This document shows positions 6,287 to 11,963 of a DNA stretch of 11,963 bases, piece after piece. The notes beneath the pieces were generated by a model that saw nothing but the letters and a program-made list of their open reading frames with translations, ran no database searches and was not told where the DNA came from. The stretch's first letter is position 1, and the number at the start of each line of letters is the position of its first letter. Position numbers and translations under genes: made by a program. This DNA comes from UBA10906 sp049296695 (GTDB taxonomy: Bacteria; Pseudomonadota; Gammaproteobacteria; Methylococcales; Methylomonadaceae): positions 1 through 11,963 of the forward strand of contig JBAQSX010000090.1 in the NCBI GenBank assembly GCA_049296695.1, in the 5' to 3' direction.

Positions 6287-7255
6287 TTAGATACGTTTTT
6301 TGGAGCAGATGAAGGCATTAACGCATTCTAATTGCTGATCAGCTCGTTGCGCTTGGTTAATTTGTGCTGGTAACTCACCTAGGTTTAATGGCGTTAAATA
6401 CCACGCAATATGTTTTCGTGCAATACGCACGCCTTGCTCATCACCATAAAAACCATACAACGCCTCTAAGTGGGCGTTTAAGTTTTGTTGAACTTCAGCC
6501 AAACTCGGTTTTGCTAAATCGCTACCCTGTTTTAAATAATGCTTGATTTGTGCAAACAACCACGGATTGCCACGCGCCGCCCGTCCTATCATGATAGCAT
6601 CCGCGCCTGTGTCGGCTAGTACTTGCGCGGCTTTTTGGGCGCAATCAATATCACCGTTGGCAATAATGGGGATATTTACCGCTTGTTTGACTTGCTTGAT
6701 GGTGTCGTATTCAGCATCACCATTGAATTTACAAGCGCGAGTGCGTCCATGTATGGTCAATGCGGCAATACCTGCTTGCTCGGCAATGGTGGCAATAGTT
6801 AAAGCATTACGGTTTTCCTTATCCCAGCCTGTGCGAATTTTCAAAGTAACAGGTATATTGACCGCATTAACAACCGCATCGAGTATGCGTTTTACTAAAG
6901 CCTCATCTCTTAACAAAGCAGAACCTGCGGCAACCGCGCAGACTTTTTTAGCAGGACAACCCATATTAATATCGATAATATCCGCGCCGCGCTCAGCGTT
7001 ATAACGTGCCGCCTGAGCCATAATTTGGGGGTCTGTACCGAGAATTTGCACTGAACGCAAGCCTGTTTCTTGTGTATTTTGGGCTTTAAGTTGGGTTTTT
7101 CTGTGTTCGCGCAATACAGGATTAGAGGCGACCATTTCTGATACAGCAAGCCCCGCACCGTGTTGTTTGCATAATTCTCGAAAAGGTAAATCGCTAATAC
7201 CTGCCATCGGCGCGAGTATTAAAGGATTTGCTAAAGTGTAATTGCCGATTTGCAT
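6287..7255 (-). CDS. dusB: tRNA-dihydrouridine synthase B
   Basis: Predicted 322 residues, matching E. coli DusB (321). This FMN- and NADPH-dependent enzyme reduces uridine in the tRNA D-loop (U17 in E. coli). Visible signatures include LAPMAGISDLPFR (14-26), the catalytic-cysteine motif INMGCPAKKV with C100, the flavin/substrate segment LKIRTGW (138-144), TIHGRTR (167-173), IIANGDI (197-203) and IMIGRAARGNPW (221-232). The protein looks complete. On the minus strand it lies between the metal-binding pair and fis. The ribosome site is weak. A perfect 16-base palindrome lies 23 bases before its ATG and may be regulatory. The assignment to the B subtype rests on length, motif wording and the fis neighbour. 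Confidence 0.95.
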   Translation of the reverse strand: MQIGNYTLANPLILAPMAGISDLPFRELCKQHGAGLAVSEMVASNPVLREHRKTQLKAQNTQETGLRSVQILGTDPQIMAQAARYNAERGADIIDINMGCPAKKVCAVAAGSALLRDEALVKRILDAVVNAVNIPVTLKIRTGWDKENRNALTIATIAEQAGIAALTIHGRTRACKFNGDAEYDTIKQVKQAVNIPIIANGDIDCAQKAAQVLADTGADAIMIGRAARGNPWLFAQIKHYLKQGSDLAKPSLAEVQQNLNAHLEALYGFYGDEQGVRIARKHIAWYLTPLNLGELPAQINQAQRADQQLECVNAFICSKKRI

Positions 7256-7485
7256 GAAATGTGGGAATAAAAACTATGGATTATTTTAATAATCTGATTT
7301 GCATAATTTAAGAAAGTAGCTATTTTTTTTTCGTAAATAATGTTATTAACTATTATTATAACTACTTAGCTTGTTATTAATTATTATGCTGTCTGAATCA
7401 GGATTTACAGGATTATAAGATTTTCAAGATAAATCCTGTGAATCTTATAATCTTGTAAATCCTGATTCAGACAATAAGCTAATAA
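7256..7485. other. Intergenic region upstream of dusB
   Basis: This holds no gene. A perfect 16-base palindrome GATTATTTTAATAATC (7279-7294) lies just upstream of dusB, followed by AT-rich sequence and a long palindromic repeat (7391-7472) next to the stop of the 244-residue protein gene. Any dusB promoter must lie within roughly 7256-7390; I see no strong match to consensus. Confidence 0.5.
7391..7472. repeat. Palindromic repeat family A, copy 2 (near-perfect 32-bp stem)
   Basis: Arms 7391-7422 and 7441-7472 are complementary over 32 positions, with a single G-T wobble at position 20. They enclose an 18-base loop that itself carries more of the repeat motif (AAATCCTGTG). Outer arm: GTCTGAATCAGGATTTACA, matched exactly by TGTAAATCCTGATTCAGAC. 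It lies 13 bases beyond the stop of the minus-strand 244-residue protein gene. A transcript would fold into an extremely stable hairpin. Confidence 0.9.
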
Positions 7486-8220
7486 TTATTTATTAGTATT
7501 TTCTACAGCACAATCTTCATTCCAAATGGGATTATCGCGGTCTTCGGGTAATAATTTAGCCTCATCGACGGGGTAAATATGCCAAAAAGATTTATCAATT
7601 GAAGCATTATGATAAGTTTCTTTTTTCTCATGAGCAAACGGACACCACCAATTTTCCACTAATTTTACTAAATAAGCGTGCCAGACAAACAAAGCGCGGT
7701 AACGTGATAAATCTTCACTAATATAATCATCCCATGTTTTTACATTTTTCGCGCCTACAAAAATTAAATGATAATAAGTTAAATACACGCTAATTAAAAT
7801 AAAAGGTAGCATCAATAAAGGCAATAAAAATACTAAGCTGTTTTTAACTTGTTTAGTGGAATGCGCATGCCATTCAAATAAAGCCACACTATAAGGACAA
7901 TACCAAGTGCAGTTAGCAATCCAAAACCATTTATATTGCGATAAACTGCCTACAAAAGTAGGTCGCATGGTAATTTGTGTTTTTAAGGTATAACGATGGC
8001 TCGCGCGATTGGGAATATAATCACTAGACGGTTTTAAATTATTTGTACCTAAAAGTTTTAATTGGTAATAAGTCAAATACGCACTGATAACCACAAAAGG
8101 TAATGTGAATATAGGTAGATAAACCAATACCATGCCAACAGCACGTTGCCACACAGGCATATTTTCATGATTTTTGCCAATATCAACGCGATTGGCAGCA
8201 CAAGTCTCGCAAGCTTTCAT
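7486..8220 (-). CDS. Membrane protein with internal duplication and W-H-A / W-x-CP motifs, unknown function
   Basis: Predicted 244 residues; I do not recognise the family. Two hydrophobic segments (about 28-49 and 127-148) each run into the same signature, LPF-xx-IS-x-YLTYY-x-L-xxx-G-xx-N-x-K-xxx-DYI (39-69 and 138-167). Each unit is followed by ALF-x-WHA (113-119 and 177-183) and a K-x-V-x-N or K-LVEN stretch. Cys-Pro motifs flank these (WYCPY 106-110, WWCPF 191-195). The N-terminus carries a CxxC (C4, C7). Conserved His, Cys and Trp suggest metal or cofactor binding, which is inference. The start overlaps the stop of the upstream 64-residue gene as ATGA, so the two are translationally coupled. 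Function as a membrane partner of that metal-binding protein is plausible but unproven. Confidence 0.75.
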   Translation of the reverse strand: MKACETCAANRVDIGKNHENMPVWQRAVGMVLVYLPIFTLPFVVISAYLTYYQLKLLGTNNLKPSSDYIPNRASHRYTLKTQITMRPTFVGSLSQYKWFWIANCTWYCPYSVALFEWHAHSTKQVKNSLVFLLPLLMLPFILISVYLTYYHLIFVGAKNVKTWDDYISEDLSRYRALFVWHAYLVKLVENWWCPFAHEKKETYHNASIDKSFWHIYPVDEAKLLPEDRDNPIWNEDCAVENTNK

Positions 8221-8411
8221 GTTTTAGTATCCTTCTTTTTTAGTGGAGTGTTGGTTGAATCGGGATTGAGCAAGCTATAAATGCTCAAACAACCCGCGCA
8301 ACAAAATTTTTGTACGCCCTCATCAGTTTTCAAAGTAAAACCTTGGATTTTGACTGCTTGTCCACACAGGAGGCAATCCTGATTATTGGCTTTAGTTTGC
8401 GTGGTTTTCAT
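8217..8411 (-). CDS. Free-standing metal-binding (P-type ATPase N-terminal-like) small protein
   Basis: Predicted 64 residues. Cysteines C13-x-x-C16 and a FCC-x-GC motif (C37, C38, C41) are spaced as in the cysteine-rich domain (Pfam ATPase-cat_bd type) found at the N-terminus of CcoI/FixI-like copper P-type ATPases. Here no HMA domain or ATPase follows: the protein ends in a lysine-rich tail (PLKKKDTKT). It could deliver or sense a soft metal such as copper. That is inferred from the family, not shown. It overlaps the next gene by four bases (ATGA), so the pair forms a two-gene unit, preceded by the rlmI terminator. A TATAAA on the minus strand about 37 bases upstream of the ATG could be a -10 box. 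Confidence 0.72.
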   Translation of the reverse strand: MKTTQTKANNQDCLLCGQAVKIQGFTLKTDEGVQKFCCAGCLSIYSLLNPDSTNTPLKKKDTKT

Positions 8412-8480
8412 AAGTGTCGAAAAGCACCTGTATCAACGTTTTATAGTTTTATTTCACGCTGAGCAGTTGTCATAAACATC

Positions 8481-8520
8481 AAAAAAACCGCCCCTCGGCG
8501 TGAGTAATAATTAACTCACG
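8481..8520 (-). terminator. Rho-independent-like terminator after rlmI
   Basis: On the minus strand, a 7-bp stem CGTGAGT/ACTCACG (8520-8514 with 8505-8499) is followed at once by a short CCG/CGG stem and then seven T (complement of 8481-8487). It lies 73 bases past the rlmI stop and would separate rlmI from the downstream metal-binding pair. Confidence 0.65.
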
Positions 8521-8593
8521 AAAGTCTATTCTACTCATTTTTTAACAAAGCGACTACTTAGAGGGGGATTGTAGCTAATGTAAGCTAATGATT

Positions 8594-9784
8594 TTAGAGC
8601 GAACTACTAACCTTACAAAAAAAGGTTTTTAAATATTCGCTTTCAGCAATGGCAGGGTCAATGGGATGGTCAGCGGCTTGTCCGCCGCTGGCAAAAAAGA
8701 CTAAATGGCGGTCAATATGTCGCCCTGAAGAGCGCAATAATTCGTTTAAATTTTCACGCGTTAAATGATGCGAACACGACGCAGAAACTAATACGCCGTT
8801 TTTAGCTAATACTTGCAAAGCTAATTGATTAAGACGGCGATAGGCTTCATAACCTTGTTTAAAATCTTTTTTACGTTTAATTAATGCAGGCGGGTCTAAA
8901 ATAATTACATCATATAATTCTCGATTTAATCGCGCTTCTTTTAAAAATTCAAATACATCAGAGCGCACAGTTTTAATAACAGTTGCGACATTATTTAATT
9001 GTGCATTATAGGACGCTAAATTTAACGCGCCTTCTGAGGCATCCACACAAGTCACTTCACGCGCCCCTGCTAATGCCGCAGGAATTGCCCACGCGCCTGT
9101 ATAAGAAAATAAATCTAAAACCCGTTGCTCTTTTACCATTGTCGCTAAATAAGCACGACTACTACGATGGTCATAAAACCAGCCTGTTTTTTGTCCGTCT
9201 AAAATATCGACTTTAAATTGCGCGTTATTTTCTTCAATAATTAATTCAGCGGGTAATTGTCCATAAACCACTTCTGAGTCTGCACTTAAACCTTCTAATT
9301 GCCGCTGACCACTATCGTTTTTAGTGACTATTGCAGTCGGCTCAAATAATTCACACAGGGCATTAAATAAAAACTCTTTACGCTGTTCCATACCTACGGT
9401 GGTTATTTGTACTGAAAATACCGAGCCGAATCTATCAATCACCACCCCCGATAAACCATCACTTTCAGCAAATACTAAACGGTAATAGGGTTTATTAAAT
9501 ACTTTTTCACGCAACGCTAAAGCATTTAATAAACGTTCTTTAAAGAAATTAACCCCGCATTTCACATTGGCTTTACGACTAATTAATCGAGCGCAAATTA
9601 AAGTATTAGGATTAATATAGGCAGTACCTAAAAACTTATCATCGGCACTTTTAACTTGTACTAATTCACCCGCGCTAAACTGCTCTAAAGGTGAGCGTTT
9701 AGTATCGACTTCATTGCTAAATACCCAAAGGTGTCCTTTGGCTAAGCGTTTTTCTTCGTGTTTTTTTAAATAAATATCAGGCAT
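8594..9784 (-). CDS. rlmI: 23S rRNA m5C methyltransferase RlmI-like (class I SAM)
   Basis: Predicted 396 residues, the same length as E. coli RlmI, which makes m5C1962 in 23S rRNA. An N-terminal PUA-like RNA-binding domain (about 2-75, LKKHEEKRLAKGHLWVFSNE) is followed by an EEHEE-like linker with ESDGLSGVVIDRFG (107-120). The Rossmann methyltransferase has LDLFSYTGAW (223-232, SAM motif I), CVDAS (246-250), LDPPALIKRKKDF (296-308) and SASCSHHLT with C337 as the likely catalytic cysteine. The closing QAADHP motif (369-374) is also typical. It is complete and sits between the DUF3426 gene and the metal-binding pair, with about 300 bp of repeat-rich DNA upstream. Orthology to RlmI rather than another COG1092 member is likely but not certain. 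Confidence 0.85.
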   Translation of the reverse strand: MPDIYLKKHEEKRLAKGHLWVFSNEVDTKRSPLEQFSAGELVQVKSADDKFLGTAYINPNTLICARLISRKANVKCGVNFFKERLLNALALREKVFNKPYYRLVFAESDGLSGVVIDRFGSVFSVQITTVGMEQRKEFLFNALCELFEPTAIVTKNDSGQRQLEGLSADSEVVYGQLPAELIIEENNAQFKVDILDGQKTGWFYDHRSSRAYLATMVKEQRVLDLFSYTGAWAIPAALAGAREVTCVDASEGALNLASYNAQLNNVATVIKTVRSDVFEFLKEARLNRELYDVIILDPPALIKRKKDFKQGYEAYRRLNQLALQVLAKNGVLVSASCSHHLTRENLNELLRSSGRHIDRHLVFFASGGQAADHPIDPAIAESEYLKTFFCKVSSSL

Positions 9785-9811
9785 GGTTTTAAGAAATGAA
9801 GTGAGTGGAAT

Positions 9812-9831
9812 AAAACAGCTTTAGCTGTTTT
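9812..9831. promoter_or_regulatory. Hairpin in the rlmI leader
   Basis: AAAACAGC (9812-9819), loop TTTA, GCTGTTTT (9824-9831): a perfect 8-bp stem 27 bases before the rlmI ATG. With its A/T flanks it resembles a small bidirectional terminator. It could end transcription from upstream or attenuate rlmI; which one cannot be told. Confidence 0.4.
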
Positions 9832-9862
9832 TAATGAAGAGCAATAACAACAAAAGGTAATT

Positions 9863-9930
9863 GTAGGGGCGAATCATATTCGCCCTTGTACAACGGTTTG
9901 TTATTAAGGATAAATATGATTTGCCCCTAC
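9863..9930. repeat. Palindromic repeat family B, full copy
   Basis: The outer arms GTAGGGGCGAATCATATT (9863-9880) and AATATGATTTGCCCCTAC (9913-9930) pair over 18 positions with one G-T wobble. The left arm can also fold alone as GGGCGAAT/ATTCGCCC (9867-9885), so two mutually exclusive structures exist. A related half element lies at 243-269. The form resembles REP/MITE-type dispersed elements; no ORF is inside. Confidence 0.8.
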
Positions 9931-10009
9931 TTTGATAAACTCTGCGCAATTTTAAATAATCATTAAATGATTTTGAAAGCCCTGTAGCTCAATTAATTGT
10001 TACTTTTCT

Positions 10010-10082
10010 GTCTGAATCAGGATTTTCAAGATGATAGGATTTACAGGATTATCTTGTTAATCTTGTAAATCCTGATTGAGAT
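10010..10082. repeat. Palindromic repeat family A, copy 3
   Basis: It begins GTCTGAATCAGGATTTTCAA and ends TTGTAAATCCTGATTGAGAT, giving a stem of about 25 positions with a few mismatches. The centre contains another internal motif copy (GGATTTACAGGATT). It ends about four bases from the stop codon of the minus-strand DUF3426 gene. Confidence 0.82.
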
Positions 10083-10086
10083 AGCT

Positions 10087-10746
10087 TTAATATAACAGCT
10101 CCACCGCATAACCGCCAATAGGCGTTTTTGGAGCGGCAATAGCTAACGCTATTTCAACGCTAGCATCACTGAGTAAGGTGGTATTCACTAAAGCAGGGGC
10201 TAAATAATCACTGGGTTTAAAGACGCGATGACTAAAACTATTACCTGCTTCATTTAATAATATCAGCTTGATTTTAGGATAGGCTTGGCTAAATTCGGCT
10301 TGATTGATAATACTGACTTTTAATAAGTGACTATTATCGCTTTGCTTTTCAAAACTACTATTTAGTACCGTTAATTCATCAGGATTTTGATAAAGCGGTA
10401 AAGGATGATGCAAACCAGCGGCGACTTTTTCTAAGCTAGGTCTAAACTTGGGATTTTGACTAATGGTTCTGGCTTCAAAATAAAACGATTGCCCCAGTAA
10501 TAATAAAATATTAATAATCAAACCAATAGCCCAATAAATACTTAATTTAATGGGCGGCTTTTCCCAAGGTAATACGACTGATTCACTAGGCTTAATAATA
10601 GTTTGTTCATTATCGTTATCATGGACTAATTGCAAGGCATCAAATAAAGTATCGCAGTTTTCACAGCGAATCATGCCACGATGTTCTCGCAATTGCGCGG
10701 AGGTTAAATTATAGCGACTCTGACAGTTAGGGCATTGCGTGAACAT
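10087..10746 (-). CDS. Zinc-ribbon / DUF3426 inner-membrane protein
   Basis: Predicted 219 residues. The N-terminus is an MJ0042-type zinc ribbon with C5-x-x-C8 and C28-x-x-C31 (FTQCPNCQSRYNLTSAQLR...IRCENC). A linker and one transmembrane helix (about 69-87, SIYWAIGLIINILLLLGQS) follow, then a C-terminal domain (about 95-219) of the DUF3426 type ending GGYAVELLY. Such proteins lie next to prmA and dusB in many Gammaproteobacteria, but their function is unknown to me. The zinc ribbon should face the cytoplasm and DUF3426 the periplasm. It starts 12 bases after the prmA stop, so the two are probably co-transcribed. Confidence 0.85.
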   Translation of the reverse strand: MFTQCPNCQSRYNLTSAQLREHRGMIRCENCDTLFDALQLVHDNDNEQTIIKPSESVVLPWEKPPIKLSIYWAIGLIINILLLLGQSFYFEARTISQNPKFRPSLEKVAAGLHHPLPLYQNPDELTVLNSSFEKQSDNSHLLKVSIINQAEFSQAYPKIKLILLNEAGNSFSHRVFKPSDYLAPALVNTTLLSDASVEIALAIAAPKTPIGGYAVELLY

Positions 10747-10758
10747 AATTATTACCGT

Positions 10759-11637
10759 TTATCGTTTAATACCATCTAAACGCACCCAATCCTCTTGTTG
10801 CGTTAGGGCTTGAAAATCAAAATGTTCACTATATGCGTCCAATACTGATTGCGCTTGCTCGGCTAAAATGCCTGACAATACCAAAGAGCCGCCTGTTACA
10901 ACTAACGCGCTAATTTGTTCTGCTAAATCAATCAAGGGTTTTGCCAAGATATTCGCCAATACTATATCGGCTTGCATCACGGGGAATTGAGCGGGCAAAT
11001 AGCAATGAATCGATTCAGAAACCTTATTTTTCAAAGCATTATCTTGAGTCGCGGTAATGGCTTGCGGGTCAATATCGAGTGCGTGTGCCACAGTCGCACC
11101 CAGTAAAATCGCGGCTACCGCTAAAATCCCCGAACCACAGCCATAATCGATAATGGTTTTTTGTGCAACTTCATGACTGGCAAGCCATTGTAAACACATT
11201 GCCGTAGTCGGATGCGTTCCTGTACCAAAAGCCAAACCTGGATCGAGAATTAAGCATACGGTGTTATCTTCGATTTGTTCTTGTCCTGTGGGACATACCC
11301 ATAATTTATCGGCAAATTTCATCGGGTGATAATGTTCCATCCATGCCCGTTCCCATGCCTGATCGTCAATATACTCGTATTGCCACTGGTGTAGATTGGC
11401 ATTAGCAAATTGCGTTTGGATACGCGTTTTAATTAACTCAGGGTCAAAGTCTAATTCATATAAAGCAACTACTTGGGTGTTTGTCCAAATTTTAGTTTCA
11501 CCAATGGCTGGCTCGTATACGGGTTCGTCTTCTGCATCCATATAGGTCACAGAGACCGCGCCTAGACTGTCAAAAAAATCGGCCACTTGCGGGGCGGTGT
11601 GTTCATCGGTGATAACTGAAAGTGAATGCCAAGCCAT
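10759..11637 (-). CDS. prmA: Ribosomal protein L11 methyltransferase PrmA
   Basis: Predicted 292 residues (E. coli PrmA has 293). It trimethylates ribosomal protein L11 on its N-terminal amine and lysines, using S-adenosylmethionine, in the cytoplasm. The N-terminal substrate-recognition domain (about 1-85) is followed by WERAWMEHYHPMKFADKLWV (95-114), LDPGLAFGTGTHPTT (131-145), the SAM-binding loop DYGCGSGILA (164-173), the acidic ALDIDPQA (186-193) and NILAKPL (229-235). All are characteristic of PrmA. It is first in the minus-strand block, with AGG about 7 bases before its ATG, and is followed closely by the DUF3426 gene. Confidence 0.96.
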   Translation of the reverse strand: MAWHSLSVITDEHTAPQVADFFDSLGAVSVTYMDAEDEPVYEPAIGETKIWTNTQVVALYELDFDPELIKTRIQTQFANANLHQWQYEYIDDQAWERAWMEHYHPMKFADKLWVCPTGQEQIEDNTVCLILDPGLAFGTGTHPTTAMCLQWLASHEVAQKTIIDYGCGSGILAVAAILLGATVAHALDIDPQAITATQDNALKNKVSESIHCYLPAQFPVMQADIVLANILAKPLIDLAEQISALVVTGGSLVLSGILAEQAQSVLDAYSEHFDFQALTQQEDWVRLDGIKR

Positions 11638-11929
11638 GAAATACCTGTAGGGATTAAAAATTAACTAATTGAATTCATTTGTATTTATTTTGATACATAA
11701 ACAAAAAAATTCATTGAGACACGCCATAATATGGATGTTCTTTATAAAAAGTCAAAATCATCTGGCAAATTAATAATGATTGCCAATGCTATAGAGAAGC
11801 TTTTTATTTGAACAATTAAATTAAGCAAAATCGAGGGATGTTTTAACGGGTTTTCGTTTAAACAAGAATGAATTATTGATAATGTTTACAAAAAATTATC
11901 AATAATTCAATTTATAGAAAGGGTATTTG
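11638..11929. other. Divergent intergenic region between prmA and the right-edge gene
   Basis: No gene is visible in these 292 bp. It should contain the prmA promoter (minus strand) and that of the right-edge gene (plus strand); neither has a convincing consensus match. Notable structures are a loose GGCAA/TTGCC inverted repeat (11764-11784) and a perfect 15-bp inverted repeat (11869-11909). Confidence 0.5.
11869..11909. promoter_or_regulatory. Perfect 15-bp inverted repeat upstream of the right-edge gene
   Basis: TGAATTATTGATAAT (11869-11883) and ATTATCAATAATTCA (11895-11909) are exact reverse complements separated by 11 bases. It ends 20 bases before the plus-strand ATG at 11930. The left arm includes GATAAT, a possible -10 box. 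It may be an operator for a dimeric regulator or a leader hairpin; no T-run suggests a terminator. Confidence 0.55.
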
Positions 11930-11963
11930 ATGCGCTTGCTATTAATTAAAGCACGGGTTTTAA
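11930..11963 (+). CDS. 5' end of a plus-strand gene (truncated by window edge)
   Basis: ATG at 11930 opens a frame of 11 codons to the window end (MRLLLIKARVL). AAAGGG lies about six bases upstream, a reasonable ribosome site. The fragment is too short to identify. It is divergent from prmA and preceded by a striking inverted repeat. Confidence 0.45.
   Translation, partial: MRLLLIKARVL

Larger units (their letters stand above)
9785..10086. other. Repeat-filled intergenic region between rlmI and the DUF3426 gene
   Basis: This 302-bp gap contains no gene. It is mostly palindromic: a leader hairpin (9812-9831), a family B element (9863-9930) and a family A element (10010-10082). Little unique sequence remains for an rlmI promoter, which would have to lie near or inside the repeats on the minus strand. 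Confidence 0.6.

Noticed and set aside
6543..7004. 153-codon plus-strand open frame opposite dusB
   Set aside because: It lies wholly antisense to the strongly conserved dusB coding sequence, and its translation has no recognisable motif; it is a shadow frame.
6910..7158. 82-codon minus-strand frame inside dusB
   Set aside because: Same strand, different frame from DusB, whose motifs are intact across this interval; no independent evidence.
5523..10082. CRISPR array from the three GTCTGAATCAG elements
   Set aside because: The copies are 1.9-2.6 kb apart with genes between them and are palindromes of 72-82 bp, not regularly spaced direct repeats.
1..11963. tRNA or rRNA genes
   Set aside because: I looked in the gaps on both strands for cloverleaf features (GTTCRA-type arms, CCA ends) and rRNA-like sequence and found none.

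Overview
The window looks like chromosomal DNA from an AT-rich gammaproteobacterium. The evidence is the co-occurrence of fis, dusB, prmA, a zinc-ribbon/DUF3426 protein and a cutA-dsbD pair. The low GC, abundant intergenic palindromic repeats and a large RTX/cadherin-type secreted protein would suit a Thiotrichales/Beggiatoa-like sulfur bacterium, but that lineage call is only an impression.

Layout. Bases 1-67 hold the beginning of a minus-strand gene that runs off the left edge (possibly a transposase). Plus-strand genes cutA, dsbD and a TlpA-like thioredoxin follow (374-3013); they overlap each other and form a compact redox/metal-tolerance operon. They converge on a minus-strand gene for a 706-residue Ca-binding RTX protein (3134-5254) built from a tandemly duplicated discoidin-like + cadherin-like module, eight RTX nonapeptides and a C-terminal type I secretion region. 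From there to 11637 everything is on the minus strand: fis, dusB, a two-gene pair of unknown role (a free-standing metal-binding domain and a duplicated membrane protein), rlmI, a zinc-ribbon/DUF3426 membrane protein and prmA. At the right edge a plus-strand gene begins (11930).

How they fit. The minus-strand block is an expanded version of the conserved prmA-(DUF3426)-dusB-fis neighbourhood: ribosomal protein methylation, rRNA methylation and tRNA dihydrouridylation genes beside the nucleoid protein Fis. Here rlmI and the metal-binding pair lie inside it, with roughly 180-380 bp non-coding gaps between units. dsbD would carry electrons across the inner membrane to periplasmic thioredoxin-fold partners, and the overlapping TlpA-like gene is an obvious partner.

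The gaps are rich in inverted repeats. One 72-82 bp family beginning GTCTGAATCAG occurs three times, each time just after the stop codon of a minus-strand gene. A second family (GGGGC[GA]AAT...ATT[CT]GCCC) occurs as one full and one partial copy. The most novel-looking item is the 64-aa + 244-aa pair at 7486-8411. The RTX gene's recent internal duplication and the structured dusB-fis gap are the next best leads.
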